Made by a program: the position numbers and the translations under genes | NCBI RefSeq assembly: GCF_029168945.1 | Contig: NC_083603.1 | Location: 17,236,001 to 17,300,000 of the forward strand | DNA: 64,000 nucleotides | Direction: 5' to 3' | Source of the DNA: Cannabis sativa | Lineage: Eukaryota > Streptophyta > Magnoliopsida > Rosales > Cannabaceae | Notes under the pieces: model-generated | Told to the model about the DNA's origin: nothing | Database searches by the model: none | Seen by the model: only the letters and a program-made list of their open reading frames with translations | Part shown: piece by piece, positions 11,243-21,853 of the stretch | How positions within the stretch are numbered: the first letter of the stretch is position 1 | How the letters are laid out: every line of letters starts with the position of its first letter

Positions 11243-13133
11243 TGTTGGAATTTATTTTACCAGGATCTTAGATCTACTCACAAGTATGTTGTTTAAACAC
11301 CCTAAATATGAACTTTCTAAAACGATAAATTAAACACATATAAGAAAACCTTACATTGATGCAGCGGAATTAATGTCTCCTTCCGCTCAGATCTCTAACC
11401 CTTGTATCCTTTCTGTAGCAGAGTATAATCAAGATCTGAGCCCGGATGTCCTTCTTCTTCAAGTTTGATCCTTCACAGTCTTCCAATCTATGATTGAGTT
11501 ACTGCTTGCTGTGTGTGGGCACTCACTCTTTCACTAGGGTTGAAATTGATGAAGGGAAAAGAGAAGAGAGGGTTTCGGCCAGGTATAGAAAGTGGGGAAG
11601 GCTCAGTTTTTCTGAAGAGAGAAATTTCTGTCAGAAGATGATATGAAAACTTGTGTTTTGACTGAGCCATCACTTTCTATTTATAGGCAACTACTAGGTT
11701 TAGGTTAGGAATTATTTGGCATTAAAATAATGAAAATATTAATTTTAAAAACCTCAATAAGTGGCCGGCCATGGTGTTATAGTGGGCCCCACTTGATTTT
11801 GCAGTTTTATCAAATTTTATTTCTATTTTCTTAAAAACGCCAATTTTCCAATTCTAACCTTTTAAATGCCAACACTAATTATTTAATAACTAAAATAGAT
11901 TATTAAATAATATTGTCATTTAATTCAATTATTAATTAGACATATAAAGTCCATTAATAAATAAATAAACCTAGAAACTCTTTTCTTTACAATTTCACCC
12001 CTGCTTAGTGAAAATTCATAAAATTAGACATAGTCTAACTTTAGAATTATAATTGATCAATCACGAATTAATTAATGAGTCTTACAAGCAGAATATTCTC
12101 AACTAGAATGGGGACCATGGATCTATATGCTGAGCTTCCAATAAGTGAACCAAATTTACCAAGTAAATTCCTACTTATTAATTCTTCGTTGAATCCACTC
12201 TTAGAACTTAGAATTGCACTCTCAGACTTATATAGAGCATATTATATGTTTCACGATATCAATATGCTATCTCATTTAACCATTGTTATAATCTTATTGT
12301 GATTTAAAGATCCTCTATATAGATGATCTACATCAAGATGGGATTTCTTTACCGTTCTCACCCCTCAATGTATTTTGCCCCTTAAAACACTTAGCTACCT
12401 GTAAATGGTGTTTAGTGATCTAATGATTAGTCAGTTAAACAAGAGCTCATCCATTTACTTCTATTTGCTAAGCTCGAATGGAATCATCACTTGACTTCTA
12501 TACACCAGTAGAAGCTATAGATTCCATATTTATGTTCAGCACTCCCACTCAATCATACTATCATGTTCCCAAAATATACGTATCACCCTGACCTAAAAGT
12601 AGGCTTAACTAATAAATCAAAGAACATGAATAGCACTCCTGAGTTGAGCCTAAGCATATCAGGATTTAGATTCTTTTAATCTTAAGATCAACTACTGATA
12701 TTGACTTGGAAAGATATATATAACGGTAAGTTTGTAATATCTTAACTTAGTTGCAATATCGGTCCAGTCCAATGTATACTCCATACATTCGAAACTAGTA
12801 TACTTTACTAATGTCCTGGAAAGAACATAACACTTACTCCAAGTATAAGTACACATCATCGTTGATTATCACATTAGTGTAAATCCAATAACACTGATGA
12901 AACAGGGACCAAGTCTTTTGATTCATATGATCACAATCACATTCCACTGTGTTGACGATACTGTGATTGTGAATAAACATATGATCTGGATTTAACTGAT
13001 TCTGTGTATAATAGTAACAAACATATTAAACCATTAGCATGTAAAATTCACGCAAACATCAATCACTTCAAATTTCTTATATTGATAACTAATCAGATTG
13101 TAAAGAGTTTTATTTAGGGCATAAAACCCAACA
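11243..13133 (-). repeat. 5' LTR of element A
   Basis: A 1891-bp LTR with TG...CA ends, partner of 2910-4806. It is followed by GCTCC, the second copy of the target duplication. A short + frame of 75 codons inside it (12075-12302) recurs in other copies only because the LTRs are recent copies. Confidence 0.93.
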
Positions 13134-13138
13134 GCTCC

Positions 13139-13486
13139 CACTAACAAAAATATTGTCTTTGAAAAAATTAAATGTAATTTTTTTAATTTGATTATTATAG
13201 ACCAAAATAGTAGAAAAATCCTCACAAAATTAAATAAATTTATTAAAAGTGATTATACTATAAGCATAAATATTTTTTTAATGATAAATAAACCCCCACA
13301 AAGTAAAATTTCTAGGTCCGTCACTGGCTATGTGGTTTGCGATTAGGACATTTACTGTAAAGTATCGTATATTTGTAAATTATATTAGTTTAATGTATAA
13401 ATGGAAAAAAAATACTTTGAATGTATAAATCAATAAACCCAAATATGAAATAGTAAAAATATATATACGGCCACGCAATTGTTATA
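13139..13486. other. No gene seen; AT-rich pre-insertion sequence
   Basis: AT-rich DNA between element A and the MULE. It includes 'ctaggtccgtcactgg' at about 13312, a word common in decayed plant repeats, but no ORF or boundary could be fixed. Confidence 0.4.
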
Positions 13487-13494
13487 TTTGGCAA

Positions 13495-13612
13495 GGGAAA
13501 TTTCACTATTTGCCCTTAATAAAATACCTCATATCAAAATTTATACCCTCCACTAATTTGTACAAATTAATTCTATTGGTTACATGAACTTCCCATTTTA
13601 CCCTTTTTTTAA
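13495..13612 (+). repeat. Left terminal inverted repeat of MULE 1
   Basis: Pairs with about 16036-16150 in reverse complement. Shared words are GGNAAATTTCAC, TTTGCCC, TAATAAAATA and TTGTACAAATT, with scattered mismatches. Confidence 0.75.
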
Positions 13613-14003
13613 AAAAAAAAAATTGTTAAAAATTGAAACTTCCCTCTCTCTTCCTCTCTCTCTTCCCTATCTCTCGTGCACCACTCTCTGTCTCTAGAAA
13701 AACTGAAAAAACTTCCCAAAAACTTCCCTCTTTCTCGTCCCACTCTCTCGTCCCTCTCTCTCTTCCCTGTTGAATGGTTGTTCCTTGGTGGGCGTTGGTG
13801 GAAAATCGGAGCACACCCCAATATCACTCAAGAATCTTACACCATTATAATGGGTAAGTTGTGTTTTAAGCATTTTGTTAGACTTTATGTAGTTTGCTTT
13901 CGTTATATGTGTCGTATTTGTTGGAACTGGTGTTTTTTGGTCTGAAATGGTTGAGATCTGGCAGATCTGGTTTTCTATCGAAATTTGGGTTTTCCGAATG
14001 TTA

Positions 14004-14223
14004 TCGACGCTTTATCGATGTTATGTCGATATTTTTCCAAGAAAGGTCAGTGATGACCATTATCAACATGTTGTCGACAGTTTGTCGATAGCATGTCGAT
14101 GAAAAAACAAATTAACATACATAAGTTATTTGAGAAGTTGTCGACATTTTGTCGATAGTATGTCGACATTAAGTCGACCAACAGTGTCAACGATATATCG
14201 ATGCAATGTCGATGTATTGTCGA
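14004..14223. repeat. Phased TCGA arrays, left group
   Basis: TCGA cores start at 14004, 14015, 14026; 14074, 14085, 14096; 14141, 14152, 14163, 14174; and 14198, 14209, 14220. Within each cluster the step is exactly 11 bp. TCAA variants occupy the in-phase positions 14063 and 14187. The 7 bases between cores vary (for example TAGTATG, CATTTTG), so the core and the phase are kept rather than the full 11-mer. Confidence 0.9.
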
Positions 14224-14386
14224 TTTTGAACTCGAAAATTAAAAAAAAAAACCATAAAACATAAAATAACATAAACGTTCATTCAAATAAGAAATTAAAA
14301 TAAAACATAAAATAACATTAAAATAAAAGTTCATTAAAAAAAAATAAACATTAAATAAAACTCACCACAAACCATAAAATAACAAA

Positions 14387-14706
14387 TTAAAATTGTTTGG
14401 CTTGTGGGTGAGACTTGCAATACTTGCATAAAGATCCAGTCTTCACCGGTTTACCATTAAAGATGCCTAATTTGCAACGACGACATCCTTCGGGGACCCT
14501 GGTGGTGGAGCCGGCCATACACCAGTTTTGCTAAATTGTGCTTCAAGTTGTATCAACCTTAACTCGTTCCGATTTTGTTCTTTTTCAAAACGTCTATCGG
14601 CATCTAGAACTTTCTGCATTTGAGGAGTAATTATGCCATCATCCTCCTGCTTGAGCTCTTCAGGAGTTAGAATTGGGAATTTGCCCTTGTTCTTTCTAGT
14701 AGACAT
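14387..14706 (-). pseudogene. Small Cys-rich ORF inside MULE 1, one frameshift
   Basis: The frame starts MSTRKNKGKFPILTPEELKQ at 14706 and runs 79 codons to a stop at 14467. It is charged and helix-prone in the middle (KVLDADRRFEKEQNRNELRL), then Pro-rich (WPAPPPGSP). One base lost from a C run near 14491-14494 would explain the end. In the next frame the sequence continues EGCRRCKLGIFNGKPVKTGS and then LCKYCKSHPQ, stopping at 14387. This gives two CxxC pairs (CRRC, CKYC) spaced like a zinc ribbon, about 107 residues in all. I do not recognise the family. Phased TCGA arrays flank it on both sides. A GTAAGG donor-like site on - at about 15680 could join an upstream exon, but that is speculative. 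Either a captured host fragment or a MULE accessory ORF fits. Confidence 0.6.
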
Positions 14707-14907
14707 ATTTAGAATTTAAGAATAAAAGAAATTTGCCTTTAATTTTTAAGTGTAAGAGAGAAATAGAAGACAAGAGCACTTATGAATTAGAAAGGGATTT
14801 GCTTTTATAGAGCAGTATACATGTTGGGAATGTAGGAAAAATTAATGGCCATTAAATGTGTAACTGTACAGGTGCAACGCATGAAGTGTGTATTTGTAAA
14901 CAGAATA

Positions 14908-15524
14908 TCGATACTATGTCGATAATTTGTCGACAACATGCAAAACAATGAAACGACATACATATTTTCGATAAGATGTCGACGTTATGTCGATAGCTTA
15001 TCAATAATACACGTGTCTGACATGCAATGTGGCGGTTAGGAATAATTGTTGGGAACGTATGTAAAATTTATTAACATTAAATGTGTAACCGTACAAATGA
15101 AACGCATGCAATGTGTATTTGTCGAGTGAATATCGATACAATGTCGATAGCTTGTCGATAGTTGAATGGATTAATTACCATTGTACACGTGTATGACATG
15201 CAAATTGCATTGTGGAGTCTATATCGATAGTATGTCGATGGTGTGTCGATTATATATCGATGAGGACTGCCACCCTCATTTTTGATAATGTTATCGACAT
15301 AATGCCGATAGTATGTCGATTGTTTATCGATGGGAACTGTCACCCTTTCTGTTGATGTTTTTATCGACATAATGTTGATGGATATCGATGGGATGTCGAT
15401 ATTTGTTATTTTTTTGGTCAAACAGACACATACGATATCCTATCGACATACAATAACAATACATACAATTCTAATGGTCAAATAGACACCTAAATCTATC
15501 GACATCCTATCGATATGTCATCGA
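14908..15524. repeat. Phased TCGA arrays, right group
   Basis: Cores start at 14908, 14919, 14930; 14968, 14979, 14990 (TCAA at 15001); 15122, 15133, 15144, 15155; 15224, 15235, 15246, 15257; 15294, (CCGA 15305), 15316, 15327; 15364, (TTGA 15375), 15385, 15396; 15443; and 15499, 15510, 15521. The step is 11 bp except one of 10 at 15375-15385. Three clusters start exactly 70 bp apart (15224, 15294, 15364). Confidence 0.9.
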
Positions 15525-16035
15525 TAACCCTCTAAAAAACACAGACACCATTGAAACATATCCAACATCTACAACCTATCACAAGAAAGAGCACATAATC
15601 TACAAAAATTCCACTAATCTCAACAACATGCAATAATTGGCATCCAAATCTATGAAAAATATATTTTTTTTCAAAAAAAACCTTACCTTTGAATGAACTT
15701 GGTGGTGGTGGCGACGGGTCCTGCACGTGGTGGCGACGACGGTTCTTGCTTGGGTTTGGGTCGACGTTTGGTTTGGGTCAAATTTGAGAGCGACAGACCT
15801 CTGTTTGGGTTTGGGTTCGCCTCATTCCTGGGTTTGGTTCGCCGGTTGCTAGGTTTGTTGGTTTTGTGGTGGAGATGGGTCGACGAAGATGGGTTTGGGG
15901 TTTACTGGTTTTTGTTGGTTCCTGGTTTGTGATGGCTCGACGGAGGCCTGGTTCGTGAGTTCGTGAAGAGAGAAAGACGAGAGAGAGGGAAAGTCGGAGA
16001 GAGAGAGGGAAAGTCGAAGAGAGAGTGAAAGTTTA

Positions 16036-16150
16036 TTTTAGGGGTATTTTAGGAATCTTTTTAAATTAGTGGAATCAATTTGTACAAAAAATAAAGGGGT
16101 CTAAATTTTGATATGGAATATTTTATTAGGGGCAAAATGTGAAATTTTCC
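16036..16150 (-). repeat. Right terminal inverted repeat of MULE 1
   Basis: Reverse complement of the left end region as described for 13495-13612. It ends directly at the second TTTGGCAA copy. Confidence 0.75.
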
Positions 16151-16158
16151 TTTGGCAA

Positions 16159-18150
16159 ATTCAAGCATTTTGTGTAAAATTTTCTAGTGTACGCTATTTT
16201 TTAGTTTATTTTAAGAAAGCATCGATATAAAGAAAATTTTAAACCGAAATTATTGATAATTTTTTCAAATTCACATTATATCTGTATCATTGCATATACT
16301 GAAAGAAAAGAAAAAGTCACGTCCACTGCTGAGTAATTTTTTTTTTTTTTTTGAAAGAACTTCAAATATATAGAGCAATTGATCAAAAATTTCTAACAGG
16401 AAAGAAGATCAACTGGTCAAGAAAGTGAACAACTAGTCCACATTTATGGGCTATGGATGATTGAATTCCAAGAAAATTTAGATATATATATTTATTTATT
16501 TTATTTTATTTATTAAACATATCTTTCAGGTGGCTTGTCTACTTGTAATTTGGTCATTGATAGTGATATTAGTCACCAGATCCTCAAGGCCAACAATAGT
16601 GATCATCAGAAAGGGACTTTACTCAACAATAACAACAAAAACACTCACAAAATCATTAACATTTTCCACCCTAAGTCTATAATAATTAAACCATACTCAA
16701 ATAATAATATAATTAATCTCTTAAGTACAATCTTTCATCTTCAAATTTTAAAAGATAAATATTTAAAGCAAACATGAAATAGTTTTTCTATTCATTATGC
16801 ATAGTCATACTCATAGTAGTGCGGAAAGCCATCAATTAGGTTTCATAATAATAATCACTATTGACACAAATAGAATAGAAAGAAGATATAAGTGCTACGT
16901 GCTTTAATTGAACTATTGAAGTCCCACTTGCCACATCTTTTTAGCAATAAATATTTATATATATAGTGAATAAAATAAATATAGTAATAATACTATTAAA
17001 GTATTTGTAACATGAAATGAATATCCGGCATAGTTCCAGAAAATAAGGGTTTTGTAGGGAAAAAAAGATGTATATAGGTGATGGGATTGTTCACAATTAA
17101 TATATAACTTTGTACAATATATATATGGTATGTGGGGAATTTTCATTTTATTATTATGTGTGGTCCGGGAAAGAAGAAGAGAAAAGTGGTAATGTGAAGT
17201 TTAAAAAAAGGTTTGTTTTACTTAATCTAAACATGAATTAAGGATGGAAATTGGTCAGTTAAGTAAGAAATAAGTTACAAAATGGGAGACATATTGTGTT
17301 TAGACCCCCAAAAAGATAACAATATTATGTTTAGGGCTAGGGTTAGGGTTAGGGTTAGGGTTAGGGTCAATTTTGTAGAACTTTATTAATGGTAGGAATA
17401 GGATCAAGGCCATTTGGAGGCTTGGTCACCATATCATGACATTGCCATTTCACCTCACGGTCGGCTACTTTGCTTTGATTTTTTTAATATAATAAATTTA
17501 ATTTAATATATTTTATTTTATATAAATTCTATAACATTAATTTTAACTTGTATTATAAATCAAACACTAATGGAGTTTTTTTTAATAAATAAATAAATAA
17601 ATAATGCTATAATAAAGAATTATGCACATATCTAATGTCATAAAGTTTGAATTTGAAACTAATTGTTAAACACTCATTTCTTAAATCTGCCAAATTTAAG
17701 TGTATTATTATAAGGTAGTTAAAATTGAGATTTTAAAACTTCATTATTCGGTTCGTTATTTTATCTTTATTTCAGAATCCCATTAAACAATGATTTAATT
17801 ACCACAAATTCTCATACCAATTTTGCCTACATTTTGGACAAGAATTGAAAATGAAATGCAAAATTGTTGTATGCCTTTATTCCAAATGCTTCTAAGTTCT
17901 AACTCTCCGTCATTTTATAAAGAAGCAAAAATTTCATTTGTCACTTATCTATTCTTTCTTCAAAATGATTTATACCTTATCAACTTTTTAAGCCACCTCC
18001 TAATCCATCAAATTTTAAGCACTAATTCTTTTTTGATAAGCTTAAAACTTCATATAATAAAACAGGAATGATCAAAATTATTATTAATGTATATTTACTA
18101 TCAGAAAGTTAATTAAATAGTATTTTAGGAAAACTATAATAAATAACAAA
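16159..18150. other. Intergenic AT-rich DNA, no gene seen
   Basis: No protein family was recognised on either strand. It contains poly-T and (AT)-rich stretches, a telomere-like repeat at 17331-17369 and an AATA-type tract near 17585. The last part leads into the promoter of the Rab gene. Confidence 0.6.
17331..17369 (+). repeat. Short interstitial telomere-like repeat
   Basis: About six units of GGGTTA (frame 'ttagggctagggttaggg...'). The unit is 6 bp (TTAGGG), not the 7-bp TTTAGGG usual in plants. It lies about 1.3 kb upstream of the Rab start. Confidence 0.85.
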
Positions 18151-18399
18151 TTACTTTAATTCCCAAAGCACTTAAACAAAGTGAGAGGTTAATAATGTTT
18201 AAGAAAGAATCGATTCACGTCCTTCGATGTGGGACAGAGAAAGAAAGAAAGAAGTGGTTACTTTTCGAAACGGCATCGTATAAAAGCAAAGTAAAAGAAA
18301 AGAATAAATACGTTTGTTGTCAGCTGTTGTTGTTGGTTTTCATTAAAGTAGCCGTTTTTTCTTTAGCTTTTGCTTCTCTCTCTCATACACTAAAATATA

Positions 18400-18660
18400 G
18401 ATTAAATGCCTTGTCCTTATTGGTAGCAGTGGTAATAGTATCTCTCTCTTCTTCTTCTTCAACTTCCTCTCTCTCATCCACGCTTATATACTTTTTAGGG
18501 ACAGAGATAGAGATAGAGAGAAGCCCAGCTACAGAAAAGGATTACTCATCACAGGAGTCAGAGATAGAGAAAGAAAAGATTTTTCTTTCTTTTGCTAAGG
18601 GAGAAAGAAAACATTACCAATCCTAAAATAAAATAAAATAAAATAAAATAAAAATAAATT
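18400..18660 (+). promoter_or_regulatory. Likely core promoter and 5' UTR of the Rab gene
   Basis: CT-rich DNA (18430-18480) is followed by a TATA-like 'cttatatact' at 18483-18492 and then a GA-rich stretch (18500-18600) typical of plant 5' UTRs. An AAAAT pentamer repeat at about 18625-18655 directly precedes the ATG at 18661. No transcript evidence is available. Confidence 0.5.
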
Positions 18661-19753
18661 ATGGGCTCTTCTTCAGGTCAGAGCCATAGCTACGATCTGT
18701 CGTTTAAGATCTTGTTGATCGGAGATTCTGGGGTTGGGAAAAGCAGCCTTCTTGTTAGCTTCATCTCCAACACATCAGATAATCTAGCTCCCACCATTGG
18801 TATTTATTTTATAAACATTTATATATATATACATATATTTATTATATATTGGTCTAACACAATCTTTGCCCTTCTGATTTTCTTGGGAAAATGTTAAGAG
18901 CTAACTTTTCTTAACCTTTAATGCTGTAATGGGTTGTCTCTTGATTGGAATTTTGAACTTTACTTTTGTCGGTTTCTATAAAATCAATGAGATTTGGCTT
19001 ATGCCATTATATATAAACAGTTACTTATAAGATACTATGTTGTTGAGCTAGTCTTGGATCTATTATAAGATTCTTTGTTATATATTTATTTTTCTCGATT
19101 ATAGAATGCTTAAAACATTGTTTTGTGTAATTTGAAAACTAATTGTTTGTTTAACTTATTTTTTTCTATTTTATTTGTAGGAGTTGATTTTAAGATCAAG
19201 CTGCTCACAGTAGATGGGAAGAAGTTGAAACTAACAATTTGGGACACTGGTAATCTAATTAATTTTCTCTATGTGTTTACTTACCTATAATCATGATCAA
19301 TAATATCAATTAAACTGAGAAAAAAAAAAGGGAAATTTGCCTAAAATAATTAGCTGCCCACTTGCTTTTTTAACTGTTATATACTTTCATCATAGACCCC
19401 AGTTCTGAACTTAGAACTAATAAGTGGTCATCATGACATAGGTAAAGCTATGCAAACATGTAATCCCTATTGTGATTTTAATTTGTATTTTTGTTCTTAA
19501 ATTATATATTAAAATGTAATGTTTATTTTAGTAAAAAAAAAAAACGTGTTTGCCATAATGAGTAAAGAACAAATGTATTTGTAGCTGGACAGGAAAGGTT
19601 CAGAACATTAACAAGTTCATATTACAGAGGAGCGCAGGGGATCATTCTAGGTAAGCTATTATATGTTTACATCATATAATTCTGAAAAATCATGTACAGA
19701 AGTCTGAAATATAAACATTAATAATTGTTAATGGCAAAAATATAATTTTTAAG

Positions 19754-19812
<59 letters not shown>

Positions 19813-20915
19813 TAGTCCTTTTGCAAGTGCTGACTTTCTAATGGAGAAAGAAAATGAAGTGACTATCATGTTCTGTTGAGTGTTGAGCTGAGTGAATTAC
19901 AAACATAGTTGCCTTATCTTTCGTATGCTAGAATACATAATGTGATTTTGACACTTGGATTAGCTTAGTTGTCATTCCCATGTTCAATTAAGCATTTTTT
20001 TTTTCTTTCTTTCTTTCTAGTAGATCTGAATCCAGAGATATAATATTTGAATATCAATGATTCTTACTCAAGATCTTGTAGATTGGGAAGAGACTATTTA
20101 CCTTATATTAGTACATATTTGCATCCTATGTTTTCAACAATACTTATCTAATACCTTTTAATTTGAAATCATACATATTTAGTGTCTAGATCAATCATCA
20201 ATATACCAATGTTTCAAATTTAATTACTTAACTATGGCTGTGGAGGATAACATAGACTCATTTTTTTTGGCTTTGATTGTAGTATATGATGTGACTCGAC
20301 GAGAAACATTCACAAACTTATCAGATGTATGGGCTAAAGAAGTGGAACTGTACTCAACTAATCAGGACTGTGTCAAAATACTTGTTGGAAACAAAGTTGA
20401 TAGAGTAAGTTTTTATAATCTATTATGCTGAATAATCTTGTCCCCAAAAAATTGGTTAAACTAAGAGTAATGTCACAATGGCATTCTTTTAACAATGCAT
20501 TATTATCATACAAGAGGGAGTTGAGTTGTTGAGTAAACACCTTTGTGTCATGTCAGGAATCTGATAGAGCTGTAAGTAGAGATGAAGGAATAGCTTTAGC
20601 CAAAGAGCTTGGATCTATGTTTCTTGAGTGTAGTGCTAAAACCAGAGAAAATGTCGAGCAATGCTTCGAAGAGCTTGCATTAAAGGTAATCTTCATTGAT
20701 AATCCTAGAATGCCTTGAATTTCTTTCTACACATAATAATAGCTTATGATGATAAATTTTATGATTAACAGATAATGGAGGTGCCTAGTCTATTGGAAGA
20801 AGGTTCTAATGCAGTAAAGAGAAACATGATATTAAAGCAGAAACAAGATCATCAAGCACCTCCTGGTGGTGGTGGTGGTGGGGGGGGTGGTGGTAGTGGT
20901 GGTTGTTGCTTGTAA
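18661..20915 (+). CDS. RABC2: Small GTPase of the RAB18/RABC2 type, six exons
   Basis: Exons 18661-18799, 19181-19249, 19585-19650, 20283-20404, 20557-20685 and 20772-20915 all have GT-AG borders and join in frame to 222 residues, a normal Rab length. Visible motifs: P-loop GDSGVGKS (21-28), effector loop APTIGVDF (about 43-50), switch II WDTAGQERF (67-75), base-binding NKVD (128-131) and ECSAK (156-160). The RabF-like [10 protein letters not shown] and the start MGSSSGQS match the plant RABC class, related to animal Rab18, and the wording is closer to RABC2 than RABC1. It should cycle between GDP and GTP on endomembranes; RABC proteins are linked to peroxisomes, myosin XI and stress. The protein ends in GGCCL, giving two cysteines for geranylgeranylation. 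Before that, a Gly run of about ten residues encoded by GGT/GGG repeats is unusual. No damage is seen. Paralogue assignment is inferred. Confidence 0.95.
19757..19811 (+). repeat. (ATT)n microsatellite in Rab intron 3
   Basis: About 18 uninterrupted TTA/ATT triplets lie between exons 3 and 4. Likely length-polymorphic. Confidence 0.95.
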
Positions 20916-21853
20916 AGAAACTGTTCTAGTGTGGAATTTAAAAAATCAAAGCTTTATTCGCAGAAGATCATGTATATGTATTTGTTTTTCTATATAATTT
21001 TTTATACTGGTGTTTTATTATCAAGTTAATGTATTAGTTGTAATATCATTATGGGAAATCTGGGGCTCATGACAACATATGTTAGCTTGTGTAAATGTGA
21101 TTTGCTTATATTTTCTTTTTTCTTTTTCACCAAGTGTTGTGAAAAATCAACTTTATTTAAGTTTACATGTGCTTTTTTTACTTATTTATTGACGATGTTA
21201 CAAGTGGGTATTTTTCTTTTCTTTAATAAATAAAAAAAAGAAGAAATGTTGCAAAACTAAACTCGAGTCGTAGGCTTTTAACACCTTAAAGCACTGGTGG
21301 AACCAGAAACTTTGGGGCAAAAATTTTAATGTACTTCCTTAAAGATTAAAGAGTGTTTCAGTATCTAAGTGAGTTTTTTATTTATTTTTTTTTCGTGTAT
21401 GTTGTAATTATTTAAGATTATTTATAATTTTTTTTTTTTAAATTCTAAATAATTTACAATGTCTAAAATAAGGCTCACCCAACTTACAACACATAAAAAA
21501 AAAAGTGAATCATACGTACAACAAAATATTTAAACCTTATTTTTAGCATTGTAAAATATTAATTATTTTTAAAAAAATTTACAGGTAATTCTAAACAAGT
21601 TTAATTCTCTTGAATAGGAGATCAACCCAAATATTTTTTTATGGGGTGTATTATATATAGATTTATCTAAAATTTTAAATGCAATTATTATGTAACTCAT
21701 TTTTAATGTATGAAACCTTTAATATATAAAAAAAAAAAATCTTCAATGTCTCTCCTCAAAATTAATATTGGAATCTTTGACACTTCAAAATTAAAATAAT
21801 ATAAAAAAAATTAAATAAATATGAGGAAGATAATATTGAAAATATTAACATTT
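20916..21853. other. 3' flank of the Rab gene and intergenic DNA
   Basis: The first about 150 bases are the probable 3' UTR, with 'aataaataaa' words near 21225 as the clearest poly(A)-signal-like site. The rest is AT-rich with homopolymer runs. No gene was recognised. Confidence 0.5.

Larger units (their letters stand above)
2910..13133 (-). mobile_element. Complete gag-only LTR retrotransposon, element A (TR-GAG/LARD-like)
   Basis: Two near-identical LTRs of about 1.9 kb (2910-4806 and 11243-13133), each starting TGTTGG and ending CCCAACA, enclose a 6.4-kb interior. A perfect 5-bp target duplication GCTCC flanks it (2905-2909 and 13134-13138). A polypurine tract beside the left LTR and an initiator-Met-tRNA-type primer site beside the right LTR place the element on the - strand, with the 5' LTR on the right. 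The only coding sequence is a copia-type gag; no protease, integrase, RT or RNase H is seen. It should therefore depend on enzymes from another element. The very similar LTRs suggest a recent insertion. Similar architecture is known as TR-GAG or LARD elements; the assignment is inferred. Confidence 0.93.
13495..16150. mobile_element. Non-autonomous Mutator-like DNA transposon (MULE) 1
   Basis: The left end GGGAAATTTCAC and the right end GTGAAATTTTCC are inverted copies. The similarity continues inward for about 115 bp ('aaaatacctcatatcaaaattta' against 'tgatatggaatatttta') and resumes in the CT/GA-rich stretches at 13640-13760 and 15960-16035. An exact 8-bp direct repeat TTTGGCAA lies outside both ends (13487-13494 and 16151-16158). 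Long inverted ends plus an 8-9 bp duplication are the hallmark of MULEs. No transposase (MURA) motif is present, so it would move only with help. The inside holds a small Cys-rich ORF on - and two groups of phased TCGA arrays. Confidence 0.85.

Noticed and set aside
13139..13330. Words 'gggacga' (2897) and 'tccgtcac' (13316) on either side of element A as ends of an older transposon
   Set aside because: Similarity is too short and no target duplication or extended inverted repeat could be found.
15077..15421. 114-codon - frame across the phased TCGA arrays
   Set aside because: Its open state follows from the 11-bp repeat lacking stops in one frame; the protein is low complexity and has no known domain.
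14004..15524. Reading the TCGA arrays as a CRISPR array
   Set aside because: Repeat unit is only 4 conserved bases at an 11-bp step, in a plant transposon; there is no repeat-spacer structure of CRISPR size and no cas genes.
18195..18626. 143-codon + frame just upstream of the Rab gene
   Set aside because: It covers the CT-rich promoter, the TATA-like site and the GA-rich 5' UTR, has low-complexity composition and no recognisable domain.
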